The translations under genes were made by a program, and so were the position numbers. Below, piece after piece: positions 17,527 to 26,719 of a stretch of DNA of 64,000 bases. Every line of letters begins with the position of its first letter. Position 1 is the stretch's first letter. This stretch comes from CAZUYC01 sp964624475. Its GTDB lineage: Bacteria; Myxococcota_A; UBA9160; SMWR01. Location: positions 62,001-126,000 of the forward strand of contig CAZUYC010000042.1 of assembly GCA_964624475.1 (NCBI GenBank), written 5' to 3'. The notes under the pieces are model-generated. The model was not told where the DNA came from. It did not search any database and saw nothing but the letters and a program-made list of their open reading frames with translations.

Positions 17527-18960
17527 ATGGAGGCGCCGCAGGGCGGCGAGGAGCGCTTCGAGGAGCGGCTGGCGGCGCTGGCCCTGCGCCGCCTTCCCGG
17601 CTGCCGCGGGCTCGCCTCCTGCGAGCGGCTCTCGGGCGGCGCGAGCCAGGAGACCTATCGGCTCGTGATCCACAGCGACGCCGGGGAACGCGCGCTCGCG
17701 CTGCGGCGCGCGGCCGGCGGCGCGCCGTCGCCCGAGCCGGGCCGGCCGGGTCTCGCGACCGAGGCGCTGCTCATGCAGCACGCGCGCGAGGCCGGCGTCC
17801 CCGCGCCCGAGGTGGTCCTCGTGCTGCGCCCCGAGGACGGCCTCGGCGAGGGATTCCTGATGCAGTGGCTCGAGGGCGAGACCCTGGGCTCCCGCATCGT
17901 CCGCGATGCCTCGCTCGACGCGGTCCGGCCGCGGCTGGCGGAGCTCTGCGGCGAGATCCTGGCGCGCCTCCACGCCGTCGATCTCGAGGCGACGGGTCTC
18001 TCGAGCCGGCTCGAGCGCGTCCCCCCCGAGGCGTACGTGCGCCGGACCTGGGAGCGCTACCAGGCCCTGCGCACGCCGCAGCCGATGATCGACTTCACCG
18101 CGCGCTGGCTGCTCGAGCACCTGCCGCACCCGCCCGAGCTCACGCTCGTCCACAACGACTTCCGCAACGGGAACCTCGTCGTCTCGCCCGCGGGCGTGGT
18201 CGCCGTGCTCGACTGGGAGCTCGCCCACATCGGCGACCCGATGCGCGACCTCGGCTGGATCTGCACCAACTCGTGGCGCTTCGGGCGGAGCCAACTCCCC
18301 GTCGGCGGCTTCGGCACCCGCGAGGACCTCTTCCGCGGCTACGCGTCGGTGTCGGGCGAGCCGGTCGACCCGGAGCGGGTCCGCTTCTGGGAGGTCTTCG
18401 GCTCGTTCTGGTGGTCGGTGGGATGCCTCGGCATGGCGGAGCAGTACCGCTCGGGGCCGGACCGGAGCGTCGAGCGCGCCGCGATCGGCCGGCGCACGTC
18501 CGAGTGCCAGGTCGACTGCGTGAACCTCTTGATCCCCGGCCCGCTCGAGCCGCTCTCGCCCGGCGCGAGCGCCTCCACGCTCGACCTGCCGCGCATCGAC
18601 GAGCTGGTCGCGAGCGTGCGCGACTACCTGCGCGAGGACGTGATCGGCGCCGCCCGTGGCCGCGCGCGCTTCCTGGCGCGCGTCGCCGGGAACTCGCTCG
18701 ACATCGCGCTGCGCGAGCTCGCCCTGGGCGAGGCGCACCGCGCCCGGGAGCGCGAGCGGCTGCGGCGGCTCCTTGGCCGGGGCGGCGAGCTCGAGGCGCT
18801 CCGCCAACAGCTCGTCCTGCGCCTGCGCGACGGGACCCTCCCGCTCGACGCGCCCGATCTCGCGGAGACTCTGCGCCAGAGCGCGGTCGACCAGGTCGCG
18901 ATCGACCAGCCGGCCTACAGCGGCCTGCGCACGGCGCTCGCGAACGCGAAGCGCAGCTGA
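17527..18960 (+). CDS. Phosphotransferase (ACAD10-like APH domain) with C-terminal DUF6285-like domain
   Basis: This 477-residue protein has two parts. Residues 1 to about 350 are an aminoglycoside-phosphotransferase-fold kinase with RLSGGASQETYRL (glycine-rich loop), LVHNDFRNGNLVV (catalytic loop) and VAVLDWELAHIGDPMRDLGW (metal site). Residues about 365-477 are helical (DELVASVRDYLREDVI, GNSLDIALRELALG) and resemble DUF6285, which often sits next to such kinases. ATG 17527 follows the dehydrogenase stop by two bases. In ACAD10/11-type systems the kinase acts on hydroxyacyl-CoA intermediates; that role here is inferred. Confidence 0.85.
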   Translation: MEAPQGGEERFEERLAALALRRLPGCRGLASCERLSGGASQETYRLVIHSDAGERALALRRAAGGAPSPEPGRPGLATEALLMQHAREAGVPAPEVVLVLRPEDGLGEGFLMQWLEGETLGSRIVRDASLDAVRPRLAELCGEILARLHAVDLEATGLSSRLERVPPEAYVRRTWERYQALRTPQPMIDFTARWLLEHLPHPPELTLVHNDFRNGNLVVSPAGVVAVLDWELAHIGDPMRDLGWICTNSWRFGRSQLPVGGFGTREDLFRGYASVSGEPVDPERVRFWEVFGSFWWSVGCLGMAEQYRSGPDRSVERAAIGRRTSECQVDCVNLLIPGPLEPLSPGASASTLDLPRIDELVASVRDYLREDVIGAARGRARFLARVAGNSLDIALRELALGEAHRARERERLRRLLGRGGELEALRQQLVLRLRDGTLPLDAPDLAETLRQSAVDQVAIDQPAYSGLRTALANAKRS

Positions 18961-18972
18961 GAGGAGGCAGCG

Positions 18973-19401
18973 TCAGCGCTCCGGCAGCGACTCGAGGAAG
19001 GCGACCCACTCGGGCGGGAGGCCGTGCTCGCGGGCGCCTTCGAGCACGAGCGCCTTGTAGCCGCGCTCGAGCCCGGATGCGCCGCGCAGGGGCGAGGCGT
19101 AGCTCGTGGCGTCGAGCGCACCCGCGTCCGCGTCGACCCGGACCAGGGCGCGTTCGTAGCCGCCCTCGTGACGGTCGAGGCGCGCGAGGTCGGCGACGGA
19201 CAGCTCCCAGAGCGCGCCCCAGACGGAGGCCGCGGGATCGGGCACGATGTTCAGCTTGGCGCTGCCGTCGCGCCCGGGCTTGTCGGCCACGACGCGGAAG
19301 CCCGCGAGGCGGGCCCGCCCGCGCGCCCGCGCTCCGGGCACGCGGCGGAGCAGGCGCCGGCTCGCGAGGTTCGAGCCATAGGCAAAGTAGAGCGTCTGCA
19401 T
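18973..19401 (-). CDS. Gamma-glutamylcyclotransferase-family protein
   Basis: This 142-residue GGCT-fold protein begins TLYFAYGSNLASRRLL (the YGSNL signature), then VWGALWELSVADLARLDRHE with the acidic residue expected for catalysis, and GYKALVLEGAREHGLP. Members release 5-oxoproline from gamma-glutamyl compounds, though many bacterial versions are uncharacterised. It converges on the phosphotransferase gene (12-base gap). Its own upstream region holds a 109-bp palindromic element shared with the cyclophilin promoter region. Confidence 0.9.
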   Translation of the reverse strand: MQTLYFAYGSNLASRRLLRRVPGARARGRARLAGFRVVADKPGRDGSAKLNIVPDPAASVWGALWELSVADLARLDRHEGGYERALVRVDADAGALDATSYASPLRGASGLERGYKALVLEGAREHGLPPEWVAFLESLPER

Positions 19402-19442
19402 TAAGCTCCGCAGGATCGCAAAACCCGCCCAGCGGGCGTAGC

Positions 19443-19551
19443 GGGGACGGTGTTCAGATCTTTCGAATATTCAGATTCTCTCTCACCCCGGGGTTCTCCT
19501 GAGGTCCCCCCGGGAGAATCTGAATATTCGAAAGATCTGAACACCGTCCCC
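19443..19551. repeat. 109-bp palindromic element, copy 1 (38-bp perfect inverted arms)
   Basis: The left arm 19443-19480 begins GGGGACGGTGTTCAGATC and the right arm 19514-19551 is its exact reverse complement, separated by 33 bases. The AT-richer arms stand out in this genome. A second copy lies at 38711-38821. The layout resembles non-autonomous REP/BIME-type or MITE-like elements moved by REP-associated (Y1) transposases; that link is inferred, as no transposase of this type is in the window. It sits between divergent genes. Confidence 0.9.
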
Positions 19552-19579
19552 CTGCCGAACCCGCGGAGGATCCGCATCG

Positions 19580-20290
19580 ATGCTTCCGACCCTGCGCGCC
19601 AGCACGCCGATCGTCGCCTTTCTCGCGGCCGCCTCGCTCGCGGTGGCCGCGGCGTCCCGGGCCGAGGACGCCGCGGGCGGAGCCAAGGCCGCGGGAGCGA
19701 AGGCAGGGGGGGACGTGGCCATCCAGACGCTCCAGGGCTTCATCGCCCAGCAGAAGATTGATACCTCGCAGCCCGGCTGGAAGACGCGGCTCCCGAGGCC
19801 CCCCAAGGCCAGCTTCGACGCCGCGCACACCTACTACTGGAACCTCGACACGAACGTCGGCAACGTGAAGGTGAAGCTCCTGCCGAAGGTCGCGCCGATG
19901 CACGCCTCGAGCACGATCTACCTGACGGAGCTCGGCTTCTACGACGGCATTCCCTTCCATCGCGTGATCACCGGGTTCATGGCGCAGGGCGGCGACCCCC
20001 TCGGCCGCGGCACCGGTGGCCCCGGCTACCAGTACGCCGGAGAGTTCGACCCGAAGCTGAAGCACGACAAGCCGGGGCTCCTCTCGATGGCGAACTCCGG
20101 GCCCGGCACCGACGGGAGCCAGTTCTTCCTGACCTTCGTTCCGACGCCTTGGCTCGACGGCAAGCACACGCTCTTCGGCGAGGTGGTCGAGGGCATGGGG
20201 ACGCTCCAGGAGCTCGAGCGGCGCGGCTCGCCGTCCGGGCAGACGAAGCAGGAGCTCCTGATCCGCAAGGCGCGGATCACGGTGGAGTAG
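19580..20290 (+). CDS. Exported cyclophilin-type peptidyl-prolyl cis-trans isomerase
   Basis: This 236-residue periplasmic foldase speeds cis-trans isomerisation of prolyl bonds. The N-terminus carries a signal sequence (IVAFLAAASLAVAAASRA) and an Ala/Gly/Lys-rich linker. The cyclophilin domain starts near residue 85, with FYDGIPFHRVITGFMAQGGD, RGTGGPGYQYAGEF, SMANSGPGTDGSQFFLTF and WLDGKHTLFGEVVEGM. ATG 19580 follows GCGGAGGATC. The palindromic element ends 28 bases upstream. Confidence 0.95.
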   Translation: MLPTLRASTPIVAFLAAASLAVAAASRAEDAAGGAKAAGAKAGGDVAIQTLQGFIAQQKIDTSQPGWKTRLPRPPKASFDAAHTYYWNLDTNVGNVKVKLLPKVAPMHASSTIYLTELGFYDGIPFHRVITGFMAQGGDPLGRGTGGPGYQYAGEFDPKLKHDKPGLLSMANSGPGTDGSQFFLTFVPTPWLDGKHTLFGEVVEGMGTLQELERRGSPSGQTKQELLIRKARITVE

Positions 20291-20294
20291 CCGC

Positions 20295-21581
20295 ATGGCC
20301 CGCGCGCGGGTCGCCGTGCTGCGGACGACGCCGCGCAGCGTCCTCGAGGACTACCACCGGCTGCTGAACCTCGCCGGCTACCAGTCGGTGCTCGATCGCT
20401 CGCTCGACACCGCGCTCAAGATCAACATCTCCTGGCACTTCTTCTACCCCGCGAGCTCGACCCCGCCGTGGCAGCTCGAGGGCGTGATCCGCGCCATGCG
20501 CCGCGACGGCTACGACCCGGCGCGGCTGCACGCCTGCCACAACCGCACCGTCGTGATCGACGCGCACCTCGGCGAGCGCGAGAACAAGCAGCTCCCCGTG
20601 GTGGAGGCACACGGGCTCCGCAACATCCACCTCTACGAGGGCGAGGAGTGGGTGCACGTGCGCGACGCCGTGGGCGACCTCGCCGACCGCTTCCTGGTGC
20701 TGAACCAGGTCTACCCCGAGGGCTTCTCGATCCCGAAGCGCTTCATCGGCGAGAACATCGTGCACCTGCCGACGGTGAAGACCCACGTCTTCACCACCAC
20801 GACGGGCGCGATGAAGAACGCCTTCGGGGGGCTCTTGAACGAGCGGCGTCACTGGACCCACCCGGTGATCCACGAGACGCTCGTCGATCTGCTCCGCATC
20901 CAGCAGTGCATCCACCCGGGGATCTTCGCGGTGATGGACGGCACCTTCGCCGGCGACGGGCCCGGCCCGCGCTGCATGGTCCCGCACGTGAAGAACGTGA
21001 TCCTGGCGAGCGCCGACCAGGTGGCGATCGACGCGGTGGCGGCGCGCCTGATGGGCTTCGATCCGCTCGCGATCCGCTACATCCGCCTCGCCCACGAGCA
21101 GGGCCTCGGCTGCGGCGATCCGCGCGAGATCGAGATCGTCGGCGACGAGGGCGCCGCGGCCGAGCGCTGGAGCTTCGTCGGCCCCTACGCGCGCATGACC
21201 TTCGCGTCGCGCATGCAGCACCTGATCTACTGGGGAGCGCTGAAGCGCCCGGTCGAGTGGTCGCTCAAGACCGTGCTCGCGCCCTGGGCCTATCTCGCGA
21301 GCGTCGCCTACCACGACACCTTCTGGTACCCCTTCGTCGCGAAGCGGCAGATGGCGGCGGCGATGACGAGCGAGTGGGGCCGCCTCTTCGCGAACTGGGA
21401 GCGCCTCGTCCCCGACGAGCGCGGCTTCCCCGAGCTGGGCGACGGAACGACCGAGCTGCGCAGAACGGGCCTCGGCGCCTTCGCGACCTCGCTCGGCATC
21501 CTCGCGACCTGTCTCCGCGAGGCGCCGGAGTTCGCCGCGCGCCGGCGCACCCGGCGCCTCGGCGGGGGCTCGGGCGCGTAG
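20295..21581 (+). CDS. DUF362 domain-containing protein
   Basis: This 428-residue protein has a DUF362 core: NISWHFFYPASSTPPWQLEG, HLPTVKTHVFTTTTGAMKNA, then FAVMDGTFAGDGPGPR, and LASADQVAIDAVAARLMGFD. Some DUF362 proteins are iron-sulfur proteins, but no ferredoxin-type cysteine cluster is visible here. It starts five bases after the cyclophilin stop. The C-terminal third contains aromatic segments (YLASVAYHDTFWYPFV) that may associate with membrane. Its reaction is unknown. Confidence 0.85.
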   Translation: MARARVAVLRTTPRSVLEDYHRLLNLAGYQSVLDRSLDTALKINISWHFFYPASSTPPWQLEGVIRAMRRDGYDPARLHACHNRTVVIDAHLGERENKQLPVVEAHGLRNIHLYEGEEWVHVRDAVGDLADRFLVLNQVYPEGFSIPKRFIGENIVHLPTVKTHVFTTTTGAMKNAFGGLLNERRHWTHPVIHETLVDLLRIQQCIHPGIFAVMDGTFAGDGPGPRCMVPHVKNVILASADQVAIDAVAARLMGFDPLAIRYIRLAHEQGLGCGDPREIEIVGDEGAAAERWSFVGPYARMTFASRMQHLIYWGALKRPVEWSLKTVLAPWAYLASVAYHDTFWYPFVAKRQMAAAMTSEWGRLFANWERLVPDERGFPELGDGTTELRRTGLGAFATSLGILATCLREAPEFAARRRTRRLGGGSGA

Positions 21582-21598
21582 GGAGCTCCGCGTCCGGC

Positions 21599-23953
21599 TC
21601 AGAGGGCGCGCCTTCGCCGCGCCCGCCGCGCGGCGAGCGGCAGGCCGAGGGCCAGCGCCGCGGACGCGAGCGAAACGAGCGCACCCCGGCGCAGGCTCGC
21701 GGGTCGGTACTGAAACACTACATGGTGTCTGCCCGGCGCCACGGCCACCGCCCGGTAGACGCCGTTCGCGCGCAGGATCGGGGCGAGCTCCCCGTCCACG
21801 CGCGCCTCCCAGCCGGGGAACCAGGAGTCGCTGAGCACGAGGAGCCCTCCGCGGGGGGATTCGGCCTCGACCTCCACGCGCTCGGGCGCGTAGGCGGCGA
21901 TGCGAGCCGCGCGCAGCGGCGCGGGGTCGGAGGGCGCGGGCCGGGGCGGCTGGCTTTCGAGCAGGACCGCGCGGCGGAAGTCGAAGTCGCCCCGCGCTGC
22001 GCGGGCGAGCGCCTCGGCGTTGGACACCACCCGGTGTCCCTCGACGACGTAGGCGCGCGGCAGGGCGTCGGCGTTGCGCGCCACGCGCAGCCGCAGCCAG
22101 CCGGGCGGGTCCGGGGCGGGCCCGGGGGCCTCGAAGGCCCTGCGCCGCCCGGCGTCCGTCGGCGGGGCGGGCGGCGCAGGGCCGCGCTCGACGTGTGCCA
22201 CGAGCGCGACGCCGGACAGGTCGTGGAACGGCGCGAGCACCTCGGCCGGGAGCCCGTGGAGCAGGTGGCGCGCGTCGGGGTTCCCGGTGATCGCCGCGTG
22301 CAGGCCCGTCCAGGTCGCGGGGGCCAGCGGGTCGAGGCAGGCGACCCGGTAGCCGCCCGCGAGGGGTGGGACGCCGAGCGTGGGCTCGAGGTCGAGGAGC
22401 GCGATGCGCGCCGCGCCCGCCTCGTCGCGCAGCCGCGCGTAGCCGCCGGCGTCGAGGAGGGTGTAGCCCGAGGCGTGGAGGCTCTGCGCCCAGGCGGTCG
22501 GGATCGAGCGGAACGAGCCCGCCGCGGGGCGTGTCGCGTGATGGAGATCGAGGGCGAGCAGCAGCAGCAGGAGCGCGGTGGCGGTGCGCCGGAGCCCCGG
22601 CCCGACGGCTCCCCCGAGCGCCACGACCAGGAGCCCCCCCGCCGCGAGGGCGCGCCAGGCCGCGCCGGGCGCGCCGAAGGCGGCGATCGCGACGGCCCCG
22701 ACCGCGGTCGCTCCCGCGAGCGCCGCGCGGCCGCGCCGCCGCCAGCCGGCGAGGCCGCGCCACGCCGCGTCGATTCCGAAGGCGGCGAGGGGGACGAGGC
22801 ACAGGAAGGACAAGAGGCGCAAGCGCTGCGGGTCGCGGAACAGGCTCCCGCCGGGAAGCCGCGCGAAGAGCTCGAAGAGCGGGGCCCCCGCGCCGAGCGC
22901 GCCTCCCGAGAGGAGGAAGGAAAGCCCGGATAGCGCGACCAGCAACGCCACCAGCGCGCGCGGGCCGGCGGCGGCGCCGGGCAGGAGCAGCAGCAGCGTC
23001 GGGATCCCGAGGTAGCCCGCGCCGAAGCCGTAGCCGGGCGTGATGAGCTTCGGGCTCGGGTCGAGGGCGTTGCGCAGCACGTCGGCGAGGGGGAGAGGGC
23101 GGATCCTGAATCCGTGGTGCATCTGCTCGACCGTGAGCGGGGCGTCGCGATGCGTCTCGCGCACGAGCTCGGCGCTGGGCACGAGCTGCGCCGCCGCGAG
23201 GCCCGCTCCGAGCGCCGCCGCGAGCGCGAGCAGGGCCGCCCGCCGGGAGACCTCCGCCGCGCCGTGCGCGCCGCCCGCCGAGGCCAGGCGCAGCGCCGCG
23301 AAAGGAGCGGCCAGGTAGGCCGTGTAGACGGCGTACTGCGGGAAGCCTGCGAGGAGCTGGAGCGCCGTCGCGGCGACGAGCGCGAGCCACCAACGCCAGG
23401 CGCCGGAGGCGATCCAGCGCTCGATGCACAGCAGGATCGCCGGCATCCACGCGATCGTCGCGAGGGCGGGAGGCCAGAAGGCGTTTCCGAGCAGGCAGGT
23501 GAAGACGAAGAGCAGGGCGCCCGCCGCGGCGGCCGCGCGCGCGACGCCGAGCGAGCGCAGCCAGAGCAGCGCGAAGAGGGCGCCGGCCAGCGTGTGGAGG
23601 AGGATGCCCGCGGCCAGCGCCGTAGCGGTAGGGAGGATCAGCGTGAGCCAGGTCGGCGGGTAGAACGCCGCGACCTGGAGCGTCGCGAGGAGCGGGATCC
23701 CGCTACAGGTGTGCGGGTTCCAGAGCGGGAGCTCTCCGGCCCGCAGGCGCGCCGCCACGAGCTCCGTCATCGGGAGGAAGTAGTAGAGGAAGTCGGTGGG
23801 GAAGGGGTAGCCGGTGCGACCGGGCGGGGCGTTGAAGCGCCACCACAGCGCGAGCACGGCGGCGACGAGCCCCGCCAGGGGGACGGCGCGGAGGGCCGGG
23901 GCGCCGAACCTCTTCCGAGTCGCCCGTCCGCGCTCCGCTGGCGCTCGGCTCAC
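21599..23953 (-). CDS. YfhO-family multi-pass membrane protein
   Basis: This 784-residue protein has about 11-13 membrane helices and a periplasmic-type C-terminal beta-rich domain (LLVLSDSWFPGWEARVDGE, HHVVFQYRPASLRRG). PFPTDFLYYFLPMTELVA, LPLWNPHTCSGIPLLA and GFPQYAVYTAYLA are typical of YfhO/GT-C-fold proteins, some of which glycosylate lipoteichoic acid; here a lipid-linked sugar transferase role is only inferred. GTG 23953 overlaps the TGA of the aminopeptidase gene (GTGA), so translation is probably coupled. The reading frame continues open upstream but is antisense-like there. Confidence 0.85.
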   Translation of the reverse strand: MSRAPAERGRATRKRFGAPALRAVPLAGLVAAVLALWWRFNAPPGRTGYPFPTDFLYYFLPMTELVAARLRAGELPLWNPHTCSGIPLLATLQVAAFYPPTWLTLILPTATALAAGILLHTLAGALFALLWLRSLGVARAAAAAGALLFVFTCLLGNAFWPPALATIAWMPAILLCIERWIASGAWRWWLALVAATALQLLAGFPQYAVYTAYLAAPFAALRLASAGGAHGAAEVSRRAALLALAAALGAGLAAAQLVPSAELVRETHRDAPLTVEQMHHGFRIRPLPLADVLRNALDPSPKLITPGYGFGAGYLGIPTLLLLLPGAAAGPRALVALLVALSGLSFLLSGGALGAGAPLFELFARLPGGSLFRDPQRLRLLSFLCLVPLAAFGIDAAWRGLAGWRRRGRAALAGATAVGAVAIAAFGAPGAAWRALAAGGLLVVALGGAVGPGLRRTATALLLLLLALDLHHATRPAAGSFRSIPTAWAQSLHASGYTLLDAGGYARLRDEAGAARIALLDLEPTLGVPPLAGGYRVACLDPLAPATWTGLHAAITGNPDARHLLHGLPAEVLAPFHDLSGVALVAHVERGPAPPAPPTDAGRRRAFEAPGPAPDPPGWLRLRVARNADALPRAYVVEGHRVVSNAEALARAARGDFDFRRAVLLESQPPRPAPSDPAPLRAARIAAYAPERVEVEAESPRGGLLVLSDSWFPGWEARVDGELAPILRANGVYRAVAVAPGRHHVVFQYRPASLRRGALVSLASAALALGLPLAARRARRRRAL

Positions 23954-26679
23954 GCTCGTCCTCTTCGTTCGACCGAACCCATCGCGGGAGGCGCGCCCGC
24001 CTTGCGCGCGCGGATGCAGCGCTCCTCCTCCTGCCGCGCCACGCGGAGGCTCTTCGTCACGGCGGCGGGGAGCTTCGCTCCCGAGGCGAGGAGCTGGTCG
24101 ACCCGGTGCACCACCTGCTCGTCGCAGAGCGCGGGGAACATCGCCCCCGAGAAGTCCTCGACGAGGTCCTCGGCGCGGGTCGCGGCGAAGGTCGGCAGGG
24201 TCGTGAAGTACCAGTCGACGGCGAGCTCCGACAGCTCCTCCTGGCCGAGCTGGTGGTAGCTGCCCATCGCCTCGCGAAGATCGGCGTCGTCGCGGCGCTC
24301 GGGGCCATCCGACGCCTCCATGCGCGCGCGCCAGGTGGCCTTGATCTCGGCGTCCGGGAGCGACACCTCGGCCGCGATCGCCGCCTTCTCGCCCATGTCG
24401 GTCGGGTCCTTCGCGAGCTCGGCGGCGATCCGCTCGCGGGCGCCGGGCGCGCCCGCGCGGGCCAGCGTCCCGAGAATCTCCCAGCGCCGGTCCTGGTCGA
24501 TGCGCAGCCCTGCGATCTCGCGCGTTCCGTCGAGGAGGCCCGCGAGGAGCTCGAGCGTGCCCGGGGAGCGCGCGACCTGGAGCAGGGCGAAGTACCACTC
24601 GAGCTGGCGGTCGGAGCCCGCCGGCGCGGCCTCGAGGCCGCGCAGGAAGGCGGCCTCCATCCGCTCGCGGTAGGCCTCGCGCTCGGAGTCGGGCAGGTAC
24701 TTGAGGATGGAGGCGTGGCCGAGCTGCGCGCTCGCGAGGCTCGTGAGCACCTGGGTGAGGACGAGCGTGTCCTGCTCGGCGGCGATCTGGGCGAGCGCCG
24801 CCTCGGCGTAGTCGCGAGCCGCGAGCTTGCCGTCGACGACCATCTCCCAGAGCGAGTGCCAGACCTGCTGGCGCAGCATCGGGTCCTCGAGCTTCGCCAC
24901 GCTCCCGCGGACCGCCCCGAGGCTCTTCGCGTCGAGCGTCACCTTGACGAAGTCGTAGTCGCCTTCGTTCGGGTAGACGAGATCGGGGCAGGGCTTCCCC
25001 ACCGCGGCCGCGACCTCCGTCTCGGCCTTCGCGTAGGTCGCCGGGATCGGGTCCCCGATGCGCTCCCCGCTGCGCGCCGAATAGAGGCCGATGCGCGTGC
25101 GGTGCGGGCGAAGCACGCCGCTCCACTCGGACGGGGACTGCACGAGGGTGAGCCGCGAGATCACGGGGCGCCCCGATCTCTCGTCGGGAGCGCAGATCCA
25201 GGACGCCTCGACGGTGTTCAGGCCGGGCGTTTCGAGCCAGAGCTGCTGCCACTCCGAGAGGTCCTGGCCGGAGGCCTCCGAGAGCGTATCCATGAAGTCG
25301 GCGAGCTCGGTGTTCCCGAGCGCGAAGCGCTGGAAGTAGAGCCGGAGGCCCTCGCGGAACTCGTCCTCGCCGAGGAAGAACGCGAGCTGCTTCAGCACCG
25401 AGGCGCCCTTGCCGTAGGTGATGCCGTCGAAGTTCGCGAACGCCTGGTCGGTGTCCGGCACCGGAACCTCGATCGGATGCGTCGTGACGAGCTGGTCCTC
25501 CCAGTAGGCCCACTGCTTCGTGCCGAGGAACGCCTGCCAGCTCCCCTCGAAGCGCGTGGCGCCCTCGACCGCCCGGGCGGCCGCCCAGGTGGCGAAGCTC
25601 TCGTTGAGCCAGAGGCCGTTCCACCAGCGCATGGTCACGAGGTTCCCGAACCACATGTGCGCCATCTCGTGCAGGATCACGTTGGCGCGGTCGCGCTTCT
25701 CGTCCTGCGTGACCTTCGAGCGGCTCACGAAGCGCTCGGAGAAGGTCACCGCCGCCACGTTCTCCATGGCTCCCGAGTTGAAGTCCGGGACGATGACCTG
25801 GTCGTACTTCGCGTAGGGGTAGGGGTGGCCGAAGTACGCGTCGAAGAAGGCGAGCCCCTGGCGCGTGACTTCGAGCCACTCGGCGTGCGCGACGTAGGGC
25901 GCGAGCGACCGGCGCGCGAAGAGGCGCGTCGGGATCCCGCCGGCATTCCCCTTCCACGAGGCCCAGGGCCCGGCGTGGAGCGCGAAGATGTAGGTGCTGA
26001 AGACGGGAGACGGCGGGAAGCGCCAGGTCGAGCGGCCGCCCTCGCCCGTCACCTCGCGCTCCGGCGTGTTCGCGATCACCGTCCACTCCGAGGGGACCTC
26101 GACGGTGAGCTCGTAGCTGGCCTTCAGGTCCGGCTGGTCGAAGCACGGGAACATCCGGTTCGCGTTGTAGGGCTCGAAGTTCGAGTAGGTGTAGACGCGA
26201 TCGTCGACGGGGTCCTCGAAGCGATGGAGCCCGTTGCCGGTCGTGCTGTAGGCATGCGCGAACGCGATCTCGATGCGGTTGGCGCCGCCCCGGTCGAGCT
26301 CGCCCGTCGCGAAGCGCAGCCGGTGGCCGTCGTAACGCTTCGCGGCCTCCGCGGCGGGGACGGCTACGCCGTTCACCGAGAGCGCGCGGACCACGCCGTC
26401 CTCGAAGTCGACGAAGAGGTCGCCCTCGGCCTGCTCCGCGAGCTGGAAGCCGATCGCGACGCGTCCCTGGTACTCCTCCGGATCCGCGTCCAGCCCGAAC
26501 CAGAGCACGTACGACACCCGGTTTACCTGGCGTGCCCTCGCGGACGCCATCTCGCGGGTGAGGGGGGACGAGGACCCCTGGGCGGGCTCCTCGATCGCCT
26601 GGGTGGGAATCAGCCCAGACATCTTGCACGATGACAAGGCCGCGAGTGCGGCGATCGTGGCGGCGACCTGGCGGCGCAT
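23950..26679 (-). CDS. M1-family (aminopeptidase N-like) zinc metallopeptidase lipoprotein
   Basis: This 909-residue M1 aminopeptidase has an N-terminal signal with a lipobox (AALAALSSCKM), so it should be anchored outside the cytoplasm. Exopeptidase motif NSGAMENVAAV (near residue 303) and zinc site ILHEMAHMWFGNLVTMRWW then WLNESFATW (near 332-355) are intact. The C-terminal helical domain of ERAP/PepN type follows (RQQVWHSLWEMVVDG). GGAGGTG precedes ATG 26679. Its stop overlaps the YfhO-like start by four bases, and it diverges from the permease, 40 bases apart. Confidence 0.95.
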   Translation of the reverse strand: MRRQVAATIAALAALSSCKMSGLIPTQAIEEPAQGSSSPLTREMASARARQVNRVSYVLWFGLDADPEEYQGRVAIGFQLAEQAEGDLFVDFEDGVVRALSVNGVAVPAAEAAKRYDGHRLRFATGELDRGGANRIEIAFAHAYSTTGNGLHRFEDPVDDRVYTYSNFEPYNANRMFPCFDQPDLKASYELTVEVPSEWTVIANTPEREVTGEGGRSTWRFPPSPVFSTYIFALHAGPWASWKGNAGGIPTRLFARRSLAPYVAHAEWLEVTRQGLAFFDAYFGHPYPYAKYDQVIVPDFNSGAMENVAAVTFSERFVSRSKVTQDEKRDRANVILHEMAHMWFGNLVTMRWWNGLWLNESFATWAAARAVEGATRFEGSWQAFLGTKQWAYWEDQLVTTHPIEVPVPDTDQAFANFDGITYGKGASVLKQLAFFLGEDEFREGLRLYFQRFALGNTELADFMDTLSEASGQDLSEWQQLWLETPGLNTVEASWICAPDERSGRPVISRLTLVQSPSEWSGVLRPHRTRIGLYSARSGERIGDPIPATYAKAETEVAAAVGKPCPDLVYPNEGDYDFVKVTLDAKSLGAVRGSVAKLEDPMLRQQVWHSLWEMVVDGKLAARDYAEAALAQIAAEQDTLVLTQVLTSLASAQLGHASILKYLPDSEREAYRERMEAAFLRGLEAAPAGSDRQLEWYFALLQVARSPGTLELLAGLLDGTREIAGLRIDQDRRWEILGTLARAGAPGARERIAAELAKDPTDMGEKAAIAAEVSLPDAEIKATWRARMEASDGPERRDDADLREAMGSYHQLGQEELSELAVDWYFTTLPTFAATRAEDLVEDFSGAMFPALCDEQVVHRVDQLLASGAKLPAAVTKSLRVARQEEERCIRARKAGAPPAMGSVERRGRA

Positions 26680-26719
26680 GTTCACCTCCGCTCGAAGCTT
26701 ATCGTGGCAGGCGGGTACA

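Noticed and set aside
20277..23450. Very long minus-strand open frame of over 1000 codons opposite the DUF362 gene
   Set aside because: It is antisense and out of frame to recognised genes, is extremely rich in Arg/Ala/Gly and has no domain similarity; long spurious frames are expected at this GC content.
23954..26629. Upstream continuation of the YfhO-like frame to a 1676-residue protein
   Set aside because: This part is simply another frame of the M1 aminopeptidase gene. The GTGA overlap at 23950-23953 gives a natural start.
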